Part shown: piece by piece, positions 42,163 to 50,678 of the stretch | How the letters are laid out: each line of letters opens with the position of its first letter | Position numbering within the stretch: the first letter of the stretch is position 1 | Source of the DNA: DASWVC01 sp036401335 | GTDB taxonomy: Bacteria > Verrucomicrobiota > Verrucomicrobiia > Chthoniobacterales > JAFAMB01 | Direction: 5' to 3' | NCBI GenBank assembly: GCA_036401335.1 | Contig: DASWVC010000033.1 | Span: forward strand, 1-64,000 | Length of the DNA stretch: 64,000 nucleotides | Translations under genes and position numbers: made by a program | Notes under the pieces: model-generated | Database searches by the model: none | What the model saw: the letters and a program-made list of their open reading frames with translations, nothing else | Told to the model about the DNA's origin: nothing

Positions 42163-43518
42163 TTAGTTGTGAATGACGGTTCCCAGGGCCAGCACCGCGG
42201 CCAGGCCGAGCACCGAGAGCAACGTCTCCATCGCCGTCCAGGATTTGAAGGTGTCGCCCATGCTCAGCCCGAAAAACTCTTTTACCAGCCAGAAACCTGC
42301 GTCGTTCACGTGGGAGAGGATGATCGAGCCAGAACCGGTCGCCAACACCATGAGCTCGCGACTGACCGTGGGCTGAGCGTCAAGCAGAGGGCTGGCAATG
42401 CCAGCGCCGGTAATCATCGCAACCGTAGCGGAACCGGTTGCCACCCGCACCACCGCAGCGGCCAGCCAAGCCAGCAGAAGGGGAGAGACGTGGGCCTGGG
42501 CGGACGCCCTGGCGATCAGATCACCAATTTTCGTGGCGATGAGCATCTGTTTGAAACCGCCGCCGGCTCCCACGATGAGCACCACGGCCGCGATCGGTTC
42601 AAGGCTTTTGCCCAGCAATCCTTGAAGGTCTCCCATGGAACGGCCCTCGCGCAGGCCGAGGGCGACAATGGCGAACAGCAAGGCAAGGAGCAGGGCGATA
42701 ATCGGGTCGCCAATGAAGTCGATCACCTCTTTGATGGCGGGGGGCGGGTTAAGGCCGTCGGCGAGCGACCGGCCCATCATCAACGCCGGGGGCAGCAGGA
42801 TGGCCGTAAGGACTGCCGCCAAGCCCGGCGATTGGGCCGGATGCGCGGCGGTTGGCTCACCGCGCTCCGAACCTTGCGTTCGCGCATCTGCCGACGCTCG
42901 CAGAAAGGGAGCTGCGATCAGCGCATAGCCCGGGCCGGCGACAAGACCCACGGGTAAACCGACCAGAATGCCATAGAAAATCGTTTTGCCGACGTCGGCG
43001 TGAAAAGTCGCGGCCGCCAGGGTCGGGGCCGGGTGGGGCGGGACAAGGGCGTGGGCGACCGACAGACCCGCCAGGAGCGGCAGACCCACAACCAAAATGG
43101 GGGCCTTAATCTGGCGGGCAACGGCGAATGCCAACGGCACCAGCAGCACGAACCCCACCTCGAAAAACAATGGCAGGCCGATCAACAGCGCGGTGAAAAA
43201 AATCGTCCAGGGGACCCAGCGAGGACCTCCGAGCGAAACCAATGCATTGGCTAGCCGGTCGGCTCCCCCGGACGCGACGAGCAAACCGCCAAGCATGGTG
43301 CCCAGCCCGATAACGATTCCCACAAAGGCCAGCACGTCGCCAAACCCCTTTTCAAAGTTCTTCGTCACCTCGTCCGGAGGCAGACCCGCAAATAATCCCA
43401 GGAAAAGGGAGGCCGCGATAAGGGCGAGGAAAGGGTGCACCTTAAACCGGGTCACCAGAAGAATCAGCAGGAGAATCGCCAGGACGGCGGCAACAACACG
43501 GGTGAGGTCGGGGGACAT
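42163..43518 (-). CDS. gntP: GntP family gluconate:H+ symporter
   Basis: An inner-membrane permease of 451 residues with about 12-14 hydrophobic helices. GntP family features are visible: HPFLALIAASLFLGLFAG near the start, GFGDVLAFVGIVIGLGTMLGGLL, VGLPLFFEVGFVLLVPLAF, LVVGLPLLAGLSVAHALVPPHPAP, and SATVAMITGAG near the C-terminus. Gluconate or a related aldonate is the likely substrate, supported by gluconokinase 102 bases upstream in the same direction. It is the last gene of the inferred sugar regulon. Confidence 0.92.
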   Translation of the reverse strand: MSPDLTRVVAAVLAILLLILLVTRFKVHPFLALIAASLFLGLFAGLPPDEVTKNFEKGFGDVLAFVGIVIGLGTMLGGLLVASGGADRLANALVSLGGPRWVPWTIFFTALLIGLPLFFEVGFVLLVPLAFAVARQIKAPILVVGLPLLAGLSVAHALVPPHPAPTLAAATFHADVGKTIFYGILVGLPVGLVAGPGYALIAAPFLRASADARTQGSERGEPTAAHPAQSPGLAAVLTAILLPPALMMGRSLADGLNPPPAIKEVIDFIGDPIIALLLALLFAIVALGLREGRSMGDLQGLLGKSLEPIAAVVLIVGAGGGFKQMLIATKIGDLIARASAQAHVSPLLLAWLAAAVVRVATGSATVAMITGAGIASPLLDAQPTVSRELMVLATGSGSIILSHVNDAGFWLVKEFFGLSMGDTFKSWTAMETLLSVLGLAAVLALGTVIHN

Positions 43519-43620
43519 GCGACGAGTTTAGCAGGCCTGCCGGCCGCGTAAAAGGGTGGATCCCACGCGCTAAAACACCGGCGAAGCGCGCGTCCGGGGC
43601 GCGCGGTGCGCGCACCGGTT

Positions 43621-44142
43621 TCAACCAGCTTTAAGGCCGAGTTTTTGGTCCGCGAGCTTGATAACGTCCTGAACCACCTCCTCCGGCGGCCGGTTTTCGT
43701 CGATCACAAACGCCTCATCTGCCTGCGGCTCTTCCAATGTGGCGAACTGGCTGTCCAACAACGCCTGGTTGAAAAAGTGCCCTGTGCGTGATGCCAGTCG
43801 TCTGGCCACGACGTCGTGGTCGACCTTAAGGTAAAAAAAGTAAATGTTTGGCAAACCAGCCTTTAGGATCTCGCGGTACGCCCGTTTCAACGCCGAGCAG
43901 GCGAGCACGCAGGAACGGCCGGCGTCCAGTTCCTGGCGCAGCGCCTCGTGCAGGTTGGCGAGCCAGCCGCTACGGTCCTCGTCGGTAAGGGGAATGCCGC
44001 GGTGCATCTTGTCTTTGTTGGCGGCGGAATGGTAGTCGTCGGCGTCGAGAAACTTGAGATTCAAGCGGCGGGCAACTTCGGTGCCGGTCTCCGACTTCCC
44101 GGAACCGGACACCCCGATGATGATAAGGGCGGCATTCGTCAT
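43621..44142 (-). CDS. gntK: Gluconokinase, GntK type
   Basis: Phosphorylates gluconate to 6-phosphogluconate with ATP. The 173 residues match the GntK length. Walker A GVSGSGKSETG (about residues 10-17), FLDADDYHSAANKDKMHRGIPLTDEDRSGWL (substrate loop) and VLACSALKRAYREILK follow in family order. A C-terminal LLDSQFATLEEP is also present. ATG 44142 is set by MTNAALIIIGVSGSGKS. The open frame further upstream reads into intergenic repeat DNA. It lies between yjfF and gntP. Confidence 0.95.
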   Translation of the reverse strand: MTNAALIIIGVSGSGKSETGTEVARRLNLKFLDADDYHSAANKDKMHRGIPLTDEDRSGWLANLHEALRQELDAGRSCVLACSALKRAYREILKAGLPNIYFFYLKVDHDVVARRLASRTGHFFNQALLDSQFATLEEPQADEAFVIDENRPPEEVVQDVIKLADQKLGLKAG

Positions 44143-44239
44143 GACAGCTGTTCGCGCGCAGAAGCAGCTGCGGTCAGGCGAAAGGGAGCTTTGGTCGAAA
44201 CGGCTGGCCGGAGGCCTGGAAGAACGGGTCGGCGGGTCC

Positions 44240-44266
44240 GGTAGGGCGGCGAGTCCCTTCGCCGCC
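44240..44266. repeat. REP-like palindromic motif
   Basis: GGTAGGGCGGCGAGTCCCTTCGCCGCC. Arms GGCGGCGA and TCGCCGCC pair around GTCCCT. A similar sequence occurs at 31407-31432 and a more diverged one at 14963-14984. It lies in the 167-base gap between yjfF and gntK, where a stable hairpin could trim or stabilise the upstream mRNA. Confidence 0.55.
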
Positions 44267-44309
44267 GGGGTATGCGGGTGGAAGAAGGCGGAGGCGTGCC
44301 GGGGCAAAT

Positions 44310-45278
44310 TCAACCGTGGCCGATTCCCGAACGCCGGGAGATCAGTTTCTGCAGAACGATAAACACCAGCAGCAAACCGCCGATCACGATGCGCGTCCAC
44401 CAGCTGTTAAGCGAACCGTTGAACGTGATCAAGGTCTGGATCAAACCGAGGATCAACACTCCCATCAGCGTTCCCGGTAAAAAACCGACGCCTCCGGTCA
44501 AGAGGGTGCCGCCGATAACCACGGCCGCAATCGCGTCGAGTTCCAGGCCCACAAACGAGGCCGGGTTGCCGGATTGCATGTAGAAGGTGGAGACAATGCC
44601 GGCCAGCGCCGAGAAAAAGCCGGCCAGCGCGTAGGTCCCCATCTTGGTGGCTCCGATCGGCAGGCCCATTAGCCGGGCGGAGGTTTCGTTTGAGCCGATT
44701 GCGTAAACGTTGCGGCCGAACCGGGTGAACGCGGCGAGGTACGTTCCCGCCACCGTCGCCAGGAGGAAGCAGATGGCCGTGAACGGCAGCACCGCTTTCG
44801 GCGCCACGACAACGGAAAGCTGAGGCAGCAACGCGGCATAGAAAGGGTGCTCGATCGGAATGGATTCGCGGTAAACGACGAAGCTGAAACCACGCAGAAG
44901 GAACAGCCCGGCCAGCGTGACCAGGAACGGAGGCAGTTCAAAAAAATGGATCAAAGCTCCCATCAACGCGCCTCCGCAGGTGCCAATGGCCAGGGCGCTC
45001 AGCATCGTCCAAACCGGATCGCAGCCGAGTTGAAGCAGCTTGGCGATGTAGATGCCGGTGAACGCGATGGACGAGCCCACCGAAAGATCGATCCCGCCGG
45101 AAAGGATGACAAACGTTGCCCCGATCGCGGCGATGCCCAGGAACGCATTATCCCCGAGCAGGTTCACCAGCACCCTCGCGGTACCAAAAGCAGGGTAAAG
45201 GCAGCAGCCGACCGCATACAACCCAAGCAGGACCACCGCGGTAGCGGCCAGGGGCACGTATTTAGGGTTTATGCTCAT
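44310..45278 (-). CDS. yjfF: Galactofuranose-type ABC transporter permease, YjfF subunit
   Basis: Second membrane subunit of a carbohydrate ABC importer of the RbsC/CUT2 class, 322 residues, about 9-10 helices. ATFVILSGGIDLSVGS is the CUT2 permease hallmark. The cytoplasmic EAA-like region is GRNVYAIGSNETSARLMGLP. LDAIAAVVIGGTLLTGGVG closes it. I name it YjfF because the four-gene order (binding protein, ATPase, YtfT, YjfF) and strong likeness of the binding protein match ytfQRT-yjfF. Its start overlaps the end of ytfT by 17 bases. Confidence 0.85.
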   Translation of the reverse strand: MSINPKYVPLAATAVVLLGLYAVGCCLYPAFGTARVLVNLLGDNAFLGIAAIGATFVILSGGIDLSVGSSIAFTGIYIAKLLQLGCDPVWTMLSALAIGTCGGALMGALIHFFELPPFLVTLAGLFLLRGFSFVVYRESIPIEHPFYAALLPQLSVVVAPKAVLPFTAICFLLATVAGTYLAAFTRFGRNVYAIGSNETSARLMGLPIGATKMGTYALAGFFSALAGIVSTFYMQSGNPASFVGLELDAIAAVVIGGTLLTGGVGFLPGTLMGVLILGLIQTLITFNGSLNSWWTRIVIGGLLLVFIVLQKLISRRSGIGHG

Positions 45279-46320
45279 GCCAGGTCAGGCTGCGCGGAAC
45301 CAGCTTCCGCAAGCGTTCACGGAAACTTGCGCTCTGCATCAGGCAGACCGCAACAATGACCAGCGCCTTCGGCACCGGAGAGATGTCAGCGCTGATGTTT
45401 CGCGCGTAGAGGGTCGTTGTGAGCGTCTGGATGAAGAGGGCGCCGATAACCGCGCCGACCAGGTAGAAACGTCCGCCAACCAGGGACGTGCCGCCGACCA
45501 CCACCGCCAGGATCGCGTCCAGTTCCAGGTAAAGCCCGATGTTGTTGGCGTCCGCACTTTTGATGTTTGACGAGGCGATCAGTCCGGCCAGACCCGCGCA
45601 GAATCCGGAAAAGGTGTACACCATGAATTTGACCTGGCGGGCGTTGATGCCGGCGTAACGGCTGGCGCGGTCATTGTCTCCGACGGATTCGATGAACAGG
45701 CCCAGCGCCGTGCGCCGGACCAGCCCGTACGTCAGCAGCAGCATGACGATGACCAGCGTCAACGTGAACGGCAGTCCGAACAAATGTCCGTTTCCCAGAA
45801 AAACCATCAACGGGTCCCCGAAGTTAATGATTTGACCTTCGGTGACCAGTTGGGCCACCCCGCGCCCTGCCACCATCAGGATCAGGGTTGCCACAATGGG
45901 TTGGACACCGAACCCGGCGACCAGCAACCCGTTCCAGGCCCCGGCCAGGATCGAGGCCCCGAGCGCAACGGCGATCGCCGCCCAAGCCGACGGGGCCGAT
46001 GTGACCACCAGCCGCGCCGCCACTGCACTCGAAATTGCCATGACCGCGCCCACCGACAGGTCTACCCCGCCGGTGGAGATGACCAGGACCATCCCCAGCG
46101 ACAGGAGCATCACCTTTGCCCCCTGGTTCAGGATATCGATGCGCGACCCGTACAAATGGCCGTCCAACACCTGCAAACGAAAAAAGCCGGGAGTAAAGAA
46201 CTGGTTAAACAGCAGCAACGCTCCCAGGGCGGCCAACGGCCACACGATCTTCTGTCGTCGCACCAGGAACAAAATGGCCGCAAAGACCAGCCAGAAGCCC
46301 GCATCCATCAACCAACTCAC
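45262..46320 (-). CDS. ytfT: Galactofuranose-type ABC transporter permease, YtfT subunit
   Basis: CUT2-class permease of 352 residues with about nine helices. GMVLVISTGGVDLSVGAVMAIS is the signature, followed by QPIVATLILMVAGRGVAQLVTEGQ and SVGDNDRASRYAGINARQVKF, the ATPase-contact loop. LELDAILAVVVGGTSLVGG occupies the C-terminal half. The ATG overlaps the ytfR stop by 4 bases (46317-46320), so translation is coupled. Forms the channel with YjfF. Confidence 0.87.
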   Translation of the reverse strand: MSWLMDAGFWLVFAAILFLVRRQKIVWPLAALGALLLFNQFFTPGFFRLQVLDGHLYGSRIDILNQGAKVMLLSLGMVLVISTGGVDLSVGAVMAISSAVAARLVVTSAPSAWAAIAVALGASILAGAWNGLLVAGFGVQPIVATLILMVAGRGVAQLVTEGQIINFGDPLMVFLGNGHLFGLPFTLTLVIVMLLLTYGLVRRTALGLFIESVGDNDRASRYAGINARQVKFMVYTFSGFCAGLAGLIASSNIKSADANNIGLYLELDAILAVVVGGTSLVGGRFYLVGAVIGALFIQTLTTTLYARNISADISPVPKALVIVAVCLMQSASFRERLRKLVPRSLTWHEHKP

Positions 46321-47852
46321 GCCGGAGCTCCCTCTTCTTCATCCTTGGCAATGGTGCGAAGGATGTTTTCTACGCTGATGTCGGAGCCCGTCAACTCGCC
46401 CGCTTTCCGGCGATCCCTCAGAACGATGACCCGCTGACTCTGCCGCACAATTTCCTCCAGCTCGGAACTGATAAAGAGCACGCCGAGGCCTTCCCGGCGC
46501 AGGGAATTGATCAGTCTTTCAACCTCGGCCTTGGCCCCCACGTCGATGCCGCGGGTAGGCTCGTCCAGGATGAACACCCTCGGTTCGGTGGCGAGCCATC
46601 GGGCAAGCAGCACCTTCTGTTGGTTGCCACCGCTCAGGTTCTTCACCGGCTGGTCGCGGTGCGGCGTCTTGATGGCCAGGCTGTTGATGAAACGGTCGGC
46701 CAACCCTTCTTGTTCTTCCTGGGAAAGCCGGCTCCAGGGACCGCGGCTCGCCTGCAGGGCCAGGATGATGTTTTCACGCACGGTCAAATTGGGGATGATC
46801 CCCGCCGCTTTGCGATCTTCCGGGGTCAACGCCAGCCCGCAACGGATCGCCCCTCGGGGGCTGCGGAACACCGTGACCCGGCCGTTGACCCGGATGCTGC
46901 CGCGGTCAGGTTTGTCGATCCCGAAGAGTAACCGGGCGGTTTCCGTGCGGCCTGAGCCAAGCAAGCCTGCCAACCCCACCACTTCTCCCGGTCTGATTTC
47001 CAGATCAAGCGGGTGAATGGACCCTTTGCGACCCAGCCCGTTCGTCTCGATCAACGGCTTATCCGTCCGGATGCTCGCGGTGCCGGCTCGCGTGTGTTCA
47101 AGTTTTTCCGCTTCCTGCAGGTCCTTTCCCATCATCTGGGCCACGAGCTTCAGGCGGGGCAAGTCCCGGGTCGGGAACTGCCCGACCAGACGCCCGTTCC
47201 GCAGGATGGTGATGGCGTCCGAGACCTTGTAAACCTGCCCGAGGAAATGGGTCACGAAGATGATCCCGAGCCCCTGGTCGCGTAACTTCCGTAGGACTTT
47301 GAAAAGCTCTTCCGCTTCACCGTCGTCCAGGCTCGAAGTCGGTTCATCCAGGATGAGTAGGCTCGCAGAAATGTCCAGCGCCCGCGCGATCGCCACGAGT
47401 TGTTGAACCGCGATCGAGTACGCAGAGAGCTGGCGTGAAACGTCGATGCGCAATTCGAGCCGGGCCAGCGCCTTTTGCGCCCGTTGGGTGATGGCCCGCC
47501 ACCGGATCTTTCCCATCAACGTCGGCTGCCGGCCAAGGCAGATGTTTTCCGCCACCGACAGGTCCGGGATCAAGTTTACTTCCTGGTAAACCGTGCTGAT
47601 GCCCAGCCGCTCCGCTTCCCGCGGGGATCGTGGGGCAATGGAAATCCCGTTCAGTGCAGTGCCGCCCGCATCCCGGGAATACACGCCCGTCAACACCTTG
47701 ATCAGGGTGCTTTTGCCGGCCCCGTTTTCACCCATTAACGCGTGGATTTCACCGCGGTTGACGGTGAGATCCACGCCGTCAAGGGCCTGAACGCCAGGAA
47801 AACCTTTCGACAGACCTCGAATTTCCAGAATGGGACTGCCCACGGTGCGCAC
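46317..47852 (-). CDS. ytfR: Galactofuranose-type ABC transporter ATPase, YtfR
   Basis: A double-domain sugar ABC ATPase of 511 residues. The first domain has GENGAGKSTLIKVL (Walker A), the Q-loop STVYQEVNLIPDLSV and LLILDEPTSSLDD (Walker B). The second domain, as is usual for the class, has a modified P-loop GLLGSGRTETARLLFG, the signature NLSGGNQQKVLLARWL and VFILDEPTRGIDVGAKAEV. It energises uptake through YtfT/YjfF. It begins 12 bases after the ytfQ stop. Confidence 0.92.
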   Translation of the reverse strand: MRTVGSPILEIRGLSKGFPGVQALDGVDLTVNRGEIHALMGENGAGKSTLIKVLTGVYSRDAGGTALNGISIAPRSPREAERLGISTVYQEVNLIPDLSVAENICLGRQPTLMGKIRWRAITQRAQKALARLELRIDVSRQLSAYSIAVQQLVAIARALDISASLLILDEPTSSLDDGEAEELFKVLRKLRDQGLGIIFVTHFLGQVYKVSDAITILRNGRLVGQFPTRDLPRLKLVAQMMGKDLQEAEKLEHTRAGTASIRTDKPLIETNGLGRKGSIHPLDLEIRPGEVVGLAGLLGSGRTETARLLFGIDKPDRGSIRVNGRVTVFRSPRGAIRCGLALTPEDRKAAGIIPNLTVRENIILALQASRGPWSRLSQEEQEGLADRFINSLAIKTPHRDQPVKNLSGGNQQKVLLARWLATEPRVFILDEPTRGIDVGAKAEVERLINSLRREGLGVLFISSELEEIVRQSQRVIVLRDRRKAGELTGSDISVENILRTIAKDEEEGAPA

Positions 47853-47864
47853 CGCCAGCGTATT

Positions 47865-48845
47865 CTAGTACTGGCGCTTGGGCAGGGCTGCCTCCGCCAG
47901 GGACTGGTCGTACACGCTCTCCTCCGTCACGATGCGTTTTGGCACCGTTTGCCCAGCGGCCACTTTTTCCACGACCTCAAAAAGCTGGGGTCCAAGCAAC
48001 GGGTTGCATTCGACACTGCAGTTGAGCTTGCCGTCCGCCATTGCTTTAAAGGCGTCCCGAACGCCGTCGATGGAGACGACGACAATGTCTTTGCCCGGTT
48101 TAAGCCCGGCTTCCTCCATCGCCTGGATCGCACCCAGCGCCATGTCGTCGTTATGCGCGAAAACCGCGGTGATCTCCTTCGCGTCGGGAGCTTTCAAAAA
48201 TGCCTCCATCACTTCCTTACCCTTGGCCCGCGTGAAATCGCCGCTCTGCGACTTGACGATTTTCATGTCCGGGTGTTCGGCCAGAATGTCTTCAAATCCC
48301 TTTTTCCGGTCAATCGCGGGAGCCGAGCCGACCGTGCCGACCAGCTCCGCGATCCTGGCTTTGCCGCCGGTTTTGTCGGCGAGCCACTTGCCCGCGCGCC
48401 GCCCTTCCTCAACGAAGTCGGAACCAAGGAACGACACGTAGAGCGACGGATCAGACACTTTGACGGCCCGATCGGACAGCACCACCGGGATGCCGGCCTT
48501 CTTGGCTTCCTGGAGAACGGGCTCAAAACCCGTTTCGACCACGGGCGAAAAGGCGATCACGTCCACGCCCTGCGCGATAAAAGAGCGGATGGCCTTGATC
48601 TGATTTTCCTGTTTCTGCTGGGCATCCGAGAAACGCAGGTCGATGCCGCGCTTGGCGGCTTCCGCCTTGATCGATTCGGTGTTGGCGGTGCGCCAGCCGC
48701 TTTCTGCTCCCACCTGGGAGAACCCGACGACTAACTTCTTTTTCGACGCCGCATCTGCAGCCGAGGCGGGCGTTTGGGTTAACAACAGCGCTGCGGGCAG
48801 GGCCAGCAAGGCTGCACGACATCCACGGGTCATATTTAGGTTCAT
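47865..48845 (-). CDS. ytfQ: Galactofuranose-binding periplasmic protein, YtfQ type
   Basis: Sugar-binding lipid-free periplasmic protein of 326 residues. The signal peptide (to about ASAADA) is followed by VVGFSQVGAESGWRTANTES. The blocks QQKQENQIKAIRSFIAQGVD, GTVGSAPAIDRKKGFEDIL, SQSGDFTRAKGKEVMEAFL and AHNDDMALGAIQAMEEAGLK are, from memory, nearly the same as in E. coli YtfQ, a galactofuranose-binding protein. It is first in the minus-strand operon and faces the divergent LacI gene. Ligand identity is an inference from this likeness. Confidence 0.9.
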   Translation of the reverse strand: MNLNMTRGCRAALLALPAALLLTQTPASAADAASKKKLVVGFSQVGAESGWRTANTESIKAEAAKRGIDLRFSDAQQKQENQIKAIRSFIAQGVDVIAFSPVVETGFEPVLQEAKKAGIPVVLSDRAVKVSDPSLYVSFLGSDFVEEGRRAGKWLADKTGGKARIAELVGTVGSAPAIDRKKGFEDILAEHPDMKIVKSQSGDFTRAKGKEVMEAFLKAPDAKEITAVFAHNDDMALGAIQAMEEAGLKPGKDIVVVSIDGVRDAFKAMADGKLNCSVECNPLLGPQLFEVVEKVAAGQTVPKRIVTEESVYDQSLAEAALPKRQY

Positions 48846-48915
48846 TTGAAGGGATTACGGTTTGAATCGGCCACCACCGTGCAACCCTTTAGCGGCACCG
48901 CGGCGTGGGCCAGAA

Positions 48916-48929
48916 TGTGAGCGCTCACA
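48916..48929. promoter_or_regulatory. LacI-family operator candidate 1
   Basis: TGTGAGCGCTCACA is a perfect 14-base palindrome with the central CG step typical of LacI/GalR operators. It lies in the 240-base region between ytfQ and the divergent LacI gene, about 70 bases from the ytfQ ATG. Confidence 0.75.
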
Positions 48930-48972
48930 GAAACAAACCAGGGTTCTTGCCGAGGAGAACAGGGGGGAGTCC

Positions 48973-48984
48973 GTGAACGCTCAC
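48973..48984. promoter_or_regulatory. LacI-family operator candidate 2
   Basis: GTGAACGCTCAC matches the first operator candidate except at one inner base, so the dyad is nearly perfect. The two centres are 56 bases apart. Dimers on both sites could touch by a short loop or act independently on the two divergent promoters. Confidence 0.65.
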
Positions 48985-49085
48985 ACCGACTAACCGTTCG
49001 AAAGGCGTATTGCAAGGAAAAAAGGAAACGAAAGTGCCCCGACGGCCTTTACAATCCGGGCAGAAGGACTATTCACCTAGCCAAT

Positions 49086-50207
49086 ATGCGGTCGTCCCCC
49101 AGAAAGAGGAGCAATAACCTCACCATCAATGACGTCGCCGCGCTGGCCGGAGTTTCCTACCAGACCGTCTCCCGCGTTCTTAACGCGATGCCGCACGTTT
49201 CGGCCACAACCCGGGAAAGGGTGCAAACCGTTCTGCGCCAGGTTGGGTTCCGGCCGAATATGACCGCCCGCCAGCTCGCAACCCAACGTTCGACCACGGT
49301 CGGTCTGGTGACGTTCGCTACCAGTTTTTTCGGTCCCTCCCAGATCATGGTTAACAGCGAACACGCCGCCAAGGAGATGGGGCTGAGTTTCATGTTCAGC
49401 AGCATCGTGGAGCAGAGCGCCCAGGAGGTTCGCCGGGCGGTCGACGAACTCTGCGCCCACCAGGTTTGCGGCATTCTCATCCACCTTCCCTGGGTCGTTG
49501 ACCTGCGCGACCTCCGCGAGGTTTGCCGCAACATTCCCATGGTGGCAGTAGACTCGAATTTCGGGTTTAAATGTCCCTCCGTTTTCATCGATCAGGAATC
49601 GGGCTCCCGGAAGGCAACACGGCACCTCATCGACCTTGGCCACCGGAAAATCGCCTACCTGCGCGGCCCGGTCTTCTGGCGGGCAGCGGAGCTCCGGTAC
49701 CGGGGTTGGTGGAAGGAGTTGAAGGCCAAAGGCCTCGAGCCGGGACCCGTCGAGAACGGCGACTGGACGGCGGAGTCCGGATTCGAAGCAACAAAGAGGC
49801 TCCAGAAAAAGTGGGGAGAGTGCACGGCGATCGTCGTTGCCAACGACCAGATGGCGCTCGGTTCCATCCGGGCCTTTGAAGAGAGCGGCGTTCGCGTCCC
49901 GAAAAACGTTTCGGTGGTCGGGTTTGACGACATCCCGGAAGCCGGCTTTTACCGGCCGCCGCTGTCTACCATCAAACAGGATTTTGCCGCGCTCGGCCGC
50001 TTGAGCATGCAATGCCTGATGGCGCAGCTTCAGTCGCCGCCCGAATATCCCCGCATCCGTCCGATCCAGCCGACCTTGATCGAGCGCAAGAGTACGGGCT
50101 CATGTTCGATGCCGCAGGACTCGTTGGTTAACACGGAAGTGGACGGCGCCCCTCCCGTTAGTCGCGGCCGACGCAGGTCCGCCCAGCAACCGTCGTCGGA
50201 GGAATAA
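49086..50207 (+). CDS. LacI family transcriptional regulator
   Basis: A 373-residue regulator. The N-terminal helix-turn-helix reads LTINDVAALAGVSYQTVSRVLNAMPHVSATTRERV, with the YQTVSRVLN recognition helix and a hinge helix in NMTARQLATQRS. The periplasmic-binding-like effector domain has TTVGLVTF, DLGHRKIAYLRGP, WGECTAIVVANDQMALG and VPKNVSVVGFDDIPEAGFYRPPLSTIKQD. The last 35 or so residues (Ser/Pro/Arg-rich) run past the usual family end, into DNA that also carries a truncated gene on the other strand. It probably controls the divergent sugar operon and itself through the two palindromes at 48916 and 48973. Confidence 0.92.
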   Translation: MRSSPRKRSNNLTINDVAALAGVSYQTVSRVLNAMPHVSATTRERVQTVLRQVGFRPNMTARQLATQRSTTVGLVTFATSFFGPSQIMVNSEHAAKEMGLSFMFSSIVEQSAQEVRRAVDELCAHQVCGILIHLPWVVDLRDLREVCRNIPMVAVDSNFGFKCPSVFIDQESGSRKATRHLIDLGHRKIAYLRGPVFWRAAELRYRGWWKELKAKGLEPGPVENGDWTAESGFEATKRLQKKWGECTAIVVANDQMALGSIRAFEESGVRVPKNVSVVGFDDIPEAGFYRPPLSTIKQDFAALGRLSMQCLMAQLQSPPEYPRIRPIQPTLIERKSTGSCSMPQDSLVNTEVDGAPPVSRGRRRSAQQPSSEE

Positions 50208-50269
50208 ACGCCGGGAAGAAGGTGTCGGTTTGTAAGAAAGGGATAAACGCGCTCTTTCGGCAGGGGGGT

Positions 50270-50356
50270 GGCAGCGAATTCCTCGAGCCAGAAGCCGGTC
50301 TTGCGGCGCGTGTTACCGAGTTGATCGTGTGATGTTAACACCATCAGTATTTTCAT
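50270..50356 (-). pseudogene. DJ-1/PfpI family protein, N-terminal fragment
   Basis: From ATG 50356 the minus strand reads MKILMVLTSHDQLG then RKTGFWLEEFAA, the characteristic start of Hsp31-like/PfpI class I amidotransferase proteins, with a good ribosome site (AAAGGAGAACAAAC before ATG). After EEFAA the family sequence stops. The open frame continues only by reading antisense to the lacI 3' end. The nucleophile-elbow Cys region is absent, so this is a truncated gene. Confidence 0.75.
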
Positions 50357-50431
50357 GTTTGTTCTCCTTTGTTTTCCTTGTGCGGATCTTTTGGTGGGTT
50401 GGAGGCAGGTAGGCTCGGAGCGTAAAGGAGT

Positions 50432-50581
50432 TTACGTTGCTTGCGGCACGAACTTTCGTGCCAGTGATGCAATCTCGTCGGCTTTGGAGTCCAACGCGAA
50501 GTGGCCGGCGTCGAGGACTTTGACAGCAGGGTCAGAAGAGCCGGCGCGCGGAAGGAAAACCTCCGCTGCCCACCTCGGCAC
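50432..50581 (-). pseudogene. Alpha/beta hydrolase, C-terminal fragment
   Basis: The minus strand reads AAEVFLPRAG then DPAVKVLDAGHFALDSKADE and a short helix ending FVPQAT before TAA at 50432-50434. LDAGHFALD-x-ADEIA is the catalytic-His end of an alpha/beta hydrolase. A stop codon bounds the frame upstream at 50582-50584 and nothing recognisable precedes it. The rest of the gene is gone. Confidence 0.65.
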
Positions 50582-50678
50582 CTAACATCAATTCCGCAGA
50601 CGAACATGACTGCAATGATGAATCTCCGACAGATCCGTCTCGAGCGACGCATCTTGTCACCATGGGAGGTCGGTGACC

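Larger units (their letters stand above)
48846..49085. promoter_or_regulatory. Divergent promoter region ytfQ / lacI-type regulator
   Basis: Two hundred and forty bases with no gene. It contains the two palindromic operator candidates and several A-rich and G-rich runs (AAGGAAAAAAGGAAACGAAAG at about 49012-49033). Both promoters must lie here, but I could not place -35/-10 boxes with confidence. Confidence 0.6.

Noticed and set aside
42064..42957. 297-codon plus-strand frame
   Set aside because: Shadow of the gntP permease, rich in Gly, Arg, His and Gln with no family likeness.
43560..43620. G+C-rich inverted sequence between gntP and gntK
   Set aside because: Alternating GCGCGC runs pair in many ways, and no T-run or clear loop marks a terminator.
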